Below, one piece after another: positions 6,836-12,223 of a stretch of DNA of 12,223 nt (its first letter is position 1; each line of letters opens with the position of its first letter). The translations under genes and the position numbers were made by a program. The DNA lies in assembly GCA_003231035.1 (NCBI GenBank), contig QIHU01000557.1:1-12223 (forward strand). Reading direction: 5' to 3'. The notes beneath the pieces were generated by a model that worked only from the letters and a program-made list of their open reading frames with translations, did not search any database and was not told where the DNA came from. The DNA comes from Acidobacteriota bacterium. GTDB taxonomy: Bacteria > Acidobacteriota > Thermoanaerobaculia > Multivoradales > SZUA-115.

Positions 6836-7761
6836 GAACTCGTCTCCGGGTAGCGCTCCACTGAATTAGACGACTGAGCGCCGCCGTTTCCGGGTTGAAC
6901 CCGCGAATCGGCGGTGAGCACGGAGTGCAGCTCGCGGTCGCGCCAGCCCAGAATCTCGCGCACCTGCTCCCAGGTCAAGCCAGAATCTTCGAACCCCTTG
7001 CGCAGACGGCTGAGCGAGCGATCCCGGCGCGAATAGAGGGGGCGTTGGTCGAGGCCGAGGTCGCGAGCGATGCTCGACAGGGTCCGGCCATCGGCCAGGT
7101 GCATCTTGAGGATCAGAAAATCCTCGGGATCCAGAGCGCGCAGCGATTGGTCCAACACCTGCTCGACTCGCTGGCTAGCCACCGCGAACTCGGCCTCGCT
7201 CGCCCGCCGCTCGGGCGCCGTGGAGGAATCCGCCGGTTGCCCTTCGAGCGCCGTCTCGCCGACGAACTGGCGCCTCACCCGCGCCGGCAGCTGGCCGGCC
7301 AGTTGGTGCAACTCCTGGCGCGATTTCGGCACGTCGAGCCGCTCCTTCGCCATCTCGATCGCCGCCGCCAGCTCCTGCCCGTCGCGGACCAACAGACTTT
7401 CGAGCACCACGGCGGCGGTCCCCAACTCCTTCGCCTTGGCCGAAGGCCGGTACTTGCCCCACAAGTGGTTGCGAAAGTCGCGACACAGATTGTTGACCAC
7501 CGTGACCAGGTAGGTCGACATCCGCGAGTCGCCCCGATGCTTACGCACCACGGCGTAGTCGTCCTCGATCAACTTGACTTTCACCTCGGAGACAAACTCC
7601 TCCACGTCCTGCGGCGAAAACCCCGCCCGCCGACCGGCCGACTGGGCGGCTCTCTCGATCAGCTCAAGGTGAGCGAGAAAACGCTCCTCAGCACCAGACT
7701 GACCCCCTCTTCGGAAGCGCAACAACCCCTTCCGGCGGCCGCTACGAGCGGTTTGGGTCAT
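6832..7761 (-). CDS. ECF-like sigma-70 family RNA polymerase sigma factor
   Basis: This 309-aa protein has sigma region 2 at ~26-108. It includes DVEEFVSEVKVKLIEDD (core-binding helix) and GDSRMSTYLVTVVNNLCRDFRNH (-10 recognition and melting part; canonical 'f..WL..iarN...D..R'). A ~95-residue linker follows. Region 4 lies at ~203-257, with LRALDPEDFLILKMHLADG and the helix-turn-helix TLSSIARDLGLDQRPLYSRRDRSLSRLRK. A C-terminal extension follows. There is no region 1.1 or 3 as in housekeeping factors, and the linker is longer than in standard ECF factors. The ATG at 7761 is chosen because a GGGAGGGG run directly precedes it; an in-frame TTG lies six codons further up. The anti-sigma-like gene follows immediately, and the CHAT operon diverges from it. 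Confidence 0.85.
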   Translation of the reverse strand: MTQTARSGRRKGLLRFRRGGQSGAEERFLAHLELIERAAQSAGRRAGFSPQDVEEFVSEVKVKLIEDDYAVVRKHRGDSRMSTYLVTVVNNLCRDFRNHLWGKYRPSAKAKELGTAAVVLESLLVRDGQELAAAIEMAKERLDVPKSRQELHQLAGQLPARVRRQFVGETALEGQPADSSTAPERRASEAEFAVASQRVEQVLDQSLRALDPEDFLILKMHLADGRTLSSIARDLGLDQRPLYSRRDRSLSRLRKGFEDSGLTWEQVREILGWRDRELHSVLTADSRVQPGNGGAQSSNSVERYPETSS

Positions 7762-8028
7762 CGCCCCTCCCGAGGACAAGAAAAAGCAGGTTAGCGGATC
7801 ACAGTGGATAGCGCATCATTCTAGCCCTTCCTTCTCACCCTCACGGAAAACTTCGCCCACCGTCCGTCTACTAGAACGTTCGCAAACCGACCCCTGCCGA
7901 CAATCCATCCGACGGCAAGAATCGCGCGAACAGTAAGTTTTACGACGCGAGGGGAACCGCACAGCCTAGTGCAATCCCCGTGCGTCATTCCGACCGCAAA
8001 TCACAGTGGAGATGAGAGGAGACTGGCC
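7762..8028. other. Divergent intergenic region between sigma gene and CHAT operon
   Basis: This 267-bp gap must hold the promoters for both directions. On the minus strand a -10-like TAGAAT lies at 7818-7823 without a good -35. A GAACGTTC palindrome occupies 7874-7881, and a matching GCGAAC (7926-7931) could pair with GTTCGC (7878-7883). GGAACC at 7953-7958 resembles an ECF -35, but no -10 follows at the usual 16-17 bases. No start sites are established. Confidence 0.35.
8015..8021 (+). promoter_or_regulatory. Shine-Dalgarno site choosing the ATG at 8029
   Basis: AGAGGAG lies seven bases before ATG 8029. It excludes the in-frame GTG at 7969 as the main start. Confidence 0.65.
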
Positions 8029-8865
8029 ATGGCTGAAGGATTTGAATTCAAGATCAGGATCGCGGGATTGGTCGTATGGGTACCCACCGGCGACGGTACA
8101 ACCGGCTCACTGCTCGCGGTGCGTTCACCCGCTGGCAACGGGGCACACGCGAATCACCGCCACTCGGCTGCCTTCGCTTACCCCCTGGGAGGGCTAGTGG
8201 ATACCGCCAACGAGCCCACCTCAGCGCCGGACCCGCTAGTAGCCGACCTCCAAGGCGAGACCTTCGCCCGCCGAGAGCTCGTGGACGAGATCCTGCGGAT
8301 CGAACCGGATTGGGCCGAAGACCATGCGCAACCGCTGACCACCCACCTACCCAACCTGCTCTCCCTGACTTCACTCGACGGGCGAGCCCAGGGGGTCTCC
8401 CAGGGCACCCTCGGTTCGAACCTTGCCGGCACCTCGGCCATCGCACGGCTGGATCTGTCCGCCGGTGAACTCTCCGAGGATCCGACAGCTACACCTCTCC
8501 CTGGCCCTTGGCAGATTCGCGGGAGCAATCAGAATCCGATCGGGAACTACCCAACTCTGCCCCGGCTCGCTCCTGCGTTGGAGCTGAGCTTCAAAGGGGT
8601 ACGTGCGGTCACGGTAGATTCGAACAAAGGGCAGCCTCTACGCTTCAATAAGGCTGTGACCACCAGCTACACCGTCGAACCGACCTTCGACCACGGACCT
8701 CCGAACGGCAATGCCCTGCCTCATTTCGAGCAGCTCTACAATGTGATGACGTGGCCCCAAGGGCGGCCTCCTCATCCGCTCAAACCGTTTCGTGTTCCGG
8801 TAACGAAACCGCACGTGGGGCTCTCAGCGGTCAAAGGACGCGCCTGTCCGCCGGGACAGGAGTAA
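8029..8865 (+). CDS. Uncharacterised protein encoded before the CHAT protease
   Basis: This 278-aa protein has no signal peptide or membrane helix and belongs to no family I can name with certainty. It begins with a hydrophobic strand pair (FKIRIAGLVVWVPTG), followed by a His-rich turn (HANHRHSA). Alternating short strands and proline-rich loops follow, including a conserved-looking ALPHFEQLYNVM near residues ~230-241. The only cysteine is Cys273 in the C-terminal ACPPGQE. The overall look, a beta-rich protein starting with a 'I.GL..fVP' strand and ending with 'HF..lY...CPP', recalls hypothetical proteins seen near protease/sigma-factor loci in Acidobacteriota and Myxococcota; that is memory, not a search. 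It precedes the CHAT gene by 121 bp on the same strand and is probably co-transcribed. It could be a partner, sensor or substrate of the protease. Confidence 0.7.
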   Translation: MAEGFEFKIRIAGLVVWVPTGDGTTGSLLAVRSPAGNGAHANHRHSAAFAYPLGGLVDTANEPTSAPDPLVADLQGETFARRELVDEILRIEPDWAEDHAQPLTTHLPNLLSLTSLDGRAQGVSQGTLGSNLAGTSAIARLDLSAGELSEDPTATPLPGPWQIRGSNQNPIGNYPTLPRLAPALELSFKGVRAVTVDSNKGQPLRFNKAVTTSYTVEPTFDHGPPNGNALPHFEQLYNVMTWPQGRPPHPLKPFRVPVTKPHVGLSAVKGRACPPGQE

Positions 8866-8986
8866 ACCACCATGGAGTAGTTCGTCACTCTCGCTCTCTA
8901 GCACGGTGCGATACGACTACTGTGCAGCCCTTGCGCCCAGTCTTCCTGTCCGAAGGCTGAGGAACTTCGCAAGATATAGTCATGCC

Positions 8987-11900
8987 ATGCCACACCGCTC
9001 GCACCGCCTCCCAGGGTGGAGAGCCCCATTCGGGGCGGCGCTGGCGGTTGGCTTTCTGGCGTTCTCTTGGGGATGTGGCGACGAGCCGTTGCCGAGGCGC
9101 ACCGTCGAACCGCGCTTCGCGGGCGGCCTGCGGTACGCGGAGTGTCGGCAGGGCCTGGGTGTCGAGACGATCGGTTGCGCGGAAGCGGAGCCCAACGAGC
9201 CGTTCCGGTGGCGCGGCTCGTCTACCGTGGCCGAGGAGGATCGACGGCAGGCCATCGAGCCCATCCTCCAGCTGCCCGATCTTGAGAGTTTGGACGATAC
9301 CTTCGACGCGTTGCGGGAAACCTTGGGCCGGCATCCCGAGGATCCGTCGAGCTGGAGCGACTACGCCGCCACCCTGCTCCTGCGGTACCGCGCCGGTGGC
9401 TCCGCGTTCGATCTTTTCGAGGCCCTCGAAGCCATCGAACGGGCCATCGACCTCGACCTCAAACTGACCAGCCCAACGCACTCGGGTTCCGCCGAGGCAT
9501 GGTTCAATCTAGCTCTGATCCTCGAAGAGTTCGGCCTACGCTCGGAGGCTCTGCACGCCTGGGAGAAGGCCAGCCAACTGGAACACGACCCCCAGTGGCA
9601 AGCGGAGATCGCCAACCGGCGCGATGCTCTGTACGAGCAACGCTCGTTCGCCGACTCTTGGGAAGAGTTGCGCAACGCGCCGTGGGAGAGCCAACTGGGC
9701 CAGATCGAAACGACCGTCGACCGTTTCCCATGGCGCAGCCACCGCTGGCTGATCGAGGAACTCCTGCCGCGACTGGCCACCGAGACCCTCCGCGCCAACG
9801 AGTCTCGCGAACCGCGCGAGGCGGCCCAGCTCCTCGCCGACCGGCTGGCGCAACGGGGAACTCCCTTCGCCCAGGAGGTTCTGCGCGGCTGGCCGAGTTC
9901 GGACGACCGGCCCTATCTCCAAGCCATCGTCGAGCTGGGCCAGGGGCTGCATCACCTGGAAGTGCTGGAGCCTGAAGCGGGGCGAGAGGCCCTCGATCGG
10001 GCGCTGCCGATACTGCGCTCGCGCTCCAGCCCTCTCGAACTGAGCGCCGCGGCAGGGCTGGCGACCGCCGACTACTTCGTGGACACTGCCGCGGCCCTAG
10101 CGGCTGTCGACGAGTTGCTCCTCGGACCGGCGGCCCACTACCCGTTCCTCCTCGGGCGCCTTGGGTGGCTGCGCGGAACTCTCCTTGGGCGCCAGGGTGA
10201 GTACCTCGCCAGCCGCCGCGCCTACAGCGATGCGCTGGCGGTGGTTGAGCCCATCTATGGACCGCACCCGGCCACCACGATCCGGGTCCTCGCCGGGGAA
10301 GTAGCGACCCTCGATGGCCGTTTGGAAGAAAGCTGGGAAGCCTTCGCGCGGGATCTCCCAGAGGTCTTCCGCACGGGCACTCGGCGGCGTATCCACGCTG
10401 CTCTGTTCACCATCGGCACGACCCTTCAGGAGATCGGTTTTCACCACGCCGCCCGACGTCTATTCAGCGAGGCGGTGGCCAACGCCAAACTCTGGGGAAC
10501 CCACTACGGACTGGCCTCCTCCGGGTACGGCCTCGGGGTGAGCGAGCACCGCCTCGGCGCCTTGGAGCGGGCAACCACCGCTTTCCAACAGGCCCGGGCC
10601 GCGGTCGCGGCGATCGAGGACCGCGCCCTGCGCCAACTCACGGTAGGCGACCTCGCGGTCGAGGAAGCGGCGCTGTATCTTGGTGAGTATTCTGGAGAGA
10701 AGGCCAGCAGCGATGAGGCCGCAACCGCGCAACACCGAGAATCCCTGGGCAGAGCCATCGTCACCTTCCGCGAGCTGGGGTCGAATTTCGACGAGGTCCG
10801 CGGCCGCCTCGCTCTGGCCCGGTTCAACTCGGCGACCGGAAGCGCCCCCACTCCAGCTTCTTTCGAGCGTATTCAGAAGCTGCTGGCGGACGTGGATCCG
10901 GCGCCGATCGATCGGCCTGGGACGGTGGGTGCGGGGCTGGCCCAGCTCGCCCACGCCGAGCATGCACTCGCCTTGCATCGTCTCGGCGACGACTCGAACG
11001 CCTTGCTTGCGGCGGAACGCGCACAGCTGTTCAGCAGTGGAATGGGAACCCAGCCCGAGGCCAATCTGATCCAACGCCTCCACCAGCTCGCCGACACTAC
11101 CGACGCGGTGATGATCCTCCTCCTGGATCACGAACGGCCTGTCGCCTGGACCCTCTCCGCTCAGGACCTCAAAGCGCATGAACTCTCCACCAGTAGCACC
11201 ACCCTGCGACAACGTGCCGCCCAGCTGCAAGCCGCCACTCCAGAACAACGGCGCAAGATCCTGCAAGAGCTAGCAAGCGAACTCTTGCCCACCGATCTCA
11301 AGCTAGCCGGACGGTACATCTTCGTCGCCGGCCGCGATTTCGCGGCGATCCCGTTTGCCGCTCTGCCCCACCCCGCGACCGGCGAACCGTTGATCGAAAC
11401 GGGCAGCGTCGGCAGCTCCCCCACTCTTTCATTGCTCCTCAGAAAAGACGATCGGTCGGGAGCCGAGGGCCCCTCTCTGGTCGTCGTGGCGGCGGACACG
11501 GAAGATGAACTACCCGCCGCCCAGGAGGAGGCACGATTTGTGGCCAGCCGGATGGCCAACTCCATCTTGCTCGATTCACCGTCGCGCGACGAACTCCTCC
11601 GCCACCTCGCAAGGGCGCCACTCTTTCACTTCAGTGGCCACCTGCGCGCCGACCTCCTGGCCCCCTACCACCAGGAGTTGCTCCTCGGCACGCAAGGCAA
11701 GACCCTTTCCTCCAAAACCATTCTGGGGCTCGACCTGAGCCACCTGCAACTAGCGGTCCTCTCTAGCTGCAACTCGGCCTCGGCGGGAGCTGGCCCCCTC
11801 CACGGACCGAGCTACGCCGACGCCTTTCTGCTCTCCGGCGCGCACCAGGTGGTCGGAACTCTGTGGCAAGTCTTGGACAGCCCCAGTCGAGAATTGATGA

Positions 11901-12175
11901 CCGACTTCTGGGAGGCGATGGACCAAGGCTTGAGCCCGCTCGATGCCCTGGCCACCGCCGCTCGCGCCGCTCGTGACCGCGACCCCTGGGGTACCTCCAA
12001 CCAGCCCCCCGTCTGGATGGCCTACCGGATCGAGGGACGGGTTCTGGCCCGACCGGTCGCGCGGATCGCCCCTCTTTGGCCATCGGACCGAGAGGTCAAG
12101 ACCCACTCCAACGTTCACAAGATTTTCTTCTTGGGGCTTGAGAAATTACCTCTTCTGCGGTACCGTTCCTGCTAA
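8987..12175 (+). CDS. TPR-CHAT domain protein, probably exported or lipid-anchored protease
   Basis: This 1062-aa protein has a basic start (MPHRSHR..R), a hydrophobic stretch (residues ~13-28) and then Gly-Cys30, consistent with a lipoprotein or membrane signal; the lipobox (SWGC) is not ideal. Residues ~110-205 form a conserved helical region with a TPR-like FNLALILEEFGLRSEALHAWEKA unit. More TPR-like helices lie at ~385-545. The C-terminal CHAT domain (caspase HetF associated with TPRs) spans ~770-1020. It has catalytic His885 in FHFSGHL and Cys928 in AVLSSCNSA, 43 residues apart, followed by LSGAHQVVGTLWQV and LMTDFWEAMDQG signatures. It should be a cysteine peptidase controlled by its TPRs. 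The ATG at 8987 lacks a Shine-Dalgarno, but it starts the signal directly. The last ~45 residues after RIEGR are unlike the family. Confidence 0.9.
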   Translation: MPHRSHRLPGWRAPFGAALAVGFLAFSWGCGDEPLPRRTVEPRFAGGLRYAECRQGLGVETIGCAEAEPNEPFRWRGSSTVAEEDRRQAIEPILQLPDLESLDDTFDALRETLGRHPEDPSSWSDYAATLLLRYRAGGSAFDLFEALEAIERAIDLDLKLTSPTHSGSAEAWFNLALILEEFGLRSEALHAWEKASQLEHDPQWQAEIANRRDALYEQRSFADSWEELRNAPWESQLGQIETTVDRFPWRSHRWLIEELLPRLATETLRANESREPREAAQLLADRLAQRGTPFAQEVLRGWPSSDDRPYLQAIVELGQGLHHLEVLEPEAGREALDRALPILRSRSSPLELSAAAGLATADYFVDTAAALAAVDELLLGPAAHYPFLLGRLGWLRGTLLGRQGEYLASRRAYSDALAVVEPIYGPHPATTIRVLAGEVATLDGRLEESWEAFARDLPEVFRTGTRRRIHAALFTIGTTLQEIGFHHAARRLFSEAVANAKLWGTHYGLASSGYGLGVSEHRLGALERATTAFQQARAAVAAIEDRALRQLTVGDLAVEEAALYLGEYSGEKASSDEAATAQHRESLGRAIVTFRELGSNFDEVRGRLALARFNSATGSAPTPASFERIQKLLADVDPAPIDRPGTVGAGLAQLAHAEHALALHRLGDDSNALLAAERAQLFSSGMGTQPEANLIQRLHQLADTTDAVMILLLDHERPVAWTLSAQDLKAHELSTSSTTLRQRAAQLQAATPEQRRKILQELASELLPTDLKLAGRYIFVAGRDFAAIPFAALPHPATGEPLIETGSVGSSPTLSLLLRKDDRSGAEGPSLVVVAADTEDELPAAQEEARFVASRMANSILLDSPSRDELLRHLARAPLFHFSGHLRADLLAPYHQELLLGTQGKTLSSKTILGLDLSHLQLAVLSSCNSASAGAGPLHGPSYADAFLLSGAHQVVGTLWQVLDSPSRELMTDFWEAMDQGLSPLDALATAARAARDRDPWGTSNQPPVWMAYRIEGRVLARPVARIAPLWPSDREVKTHSNVHKIFFLGLEKLPLLRYRSC

Positions 12176-12223
12176 TCGCGTGAAAACGAATCGCTGTGGG
12201 CAGCGCAACCGAGACAACTAGGG

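Noticed and set aside
6895..7794. Long plus-strand open frame opposite the sigma factor gene
   Set aside because: It is rich in Arg, Leu and Pro with no domain signature, and it mirrors a clear sigma-70 gene. It is a shadow frame of GC-rich coding DNA.
8961..8980. ECF-type -35 (GGAACTT) and TATAGT before the CHAT gene
   Set aside because: A -10 at the correct 16-17-base distance from GGAACTT would fall at the start codon, and TATAGT has no matching -35. Co-transcription with the upstream gene is simpler.
10460..11266. Minus-strand open frame opposite the CHAT gene
   Set aside because: It lies entirely within the CHAT-protein coding region and has no recognisable motif or ribosome site; a shadow frame.
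5959..12175. Type III-E CRISPR (craspase) locus, suggested by TPR-CHAT with a sigma factor
   Set aside because: No repeat array, no Cas7-11-like gene and no Csx30-like gene are visible, and the CHAT protein has an export-like N-terminus. Only the regulatory logic is comparable.

Overview
This GC-rich window carries a mix of housekeeping, accessory and signalling genes. It most likely comes from an Acidobacteriota chromosome, perhaps a Thermoanaerobaculia-like lineage. The main clues are the von Willebrand factor A (VWA) gene fragment at the left edge, which resembles the 'VWFA-related acidobacterial' family, the secreted protein with a C-terminal FESG motif, and a lipoprotein-like TPR-CHAT protease beside a sigma factor. 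The phylum is inferred from family resemblance; no rRNA or marker gene is present.

Layout, left to right. (1) Positions 1-576: 3' end of a VWA-domain gene. (2) 709-2451: an exported Ig-like/beta-propeller-like protein ending in a DFESG...W motif, followed by a GC-rich, multi-stem inverted repeat. (3) 2561-5082: a compact ferrous-iron uptake operon, feoA-feoB-(FeoB-associated CxxC membrane peptide). The start and stop codons of adjacent genes overlap, and a Fur-box-like palindrome precedes the operon. (4) 5182-5896: a VapBC-type toxin-antitoxin pair with its own sigma-70-like promoter and an apparently leaderless vapB. (5) 5959-7761, minus strand: an ECF-like sigma-70 factor gene overlapping by TTGA a membrane-anchored anti-sigma-like gene. 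That second reading frame appears broken by a frameshift, its C-terminal half continuing in another frame. (6) 8029-12175, plus strand, divergent from the sigma gene: an uncharacterised 278-aa protein with a single, C-terminal cysteine, then a 1062-aa TPR-CHAT protein with an N-terminal export/lipoprotein-like signal and an apparently intact His/Cys pair.

Part (6) and the sigma/anti-sigma pair face each other across one 267-bp intergenic region and may form one signalling module. The anti-sigma-like protein has a predicted cytoplasmic N-terminus, one membrane segment and a large predicted periplasmic part. The CHAT protease also looks exported. A reasonable hypothesis is that the TPR-CHAT protein senses an envelope signal and controls the sigma factor by proteolysis. 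It would parallel in logic, but not in parts, the CHAT protease/sigma-factor arrangement of type III-E CRISPR loci; no CRISPR array or Cas gene is visible here. No tRNA, rRNA, insertion sequence or CRISPR was seen.
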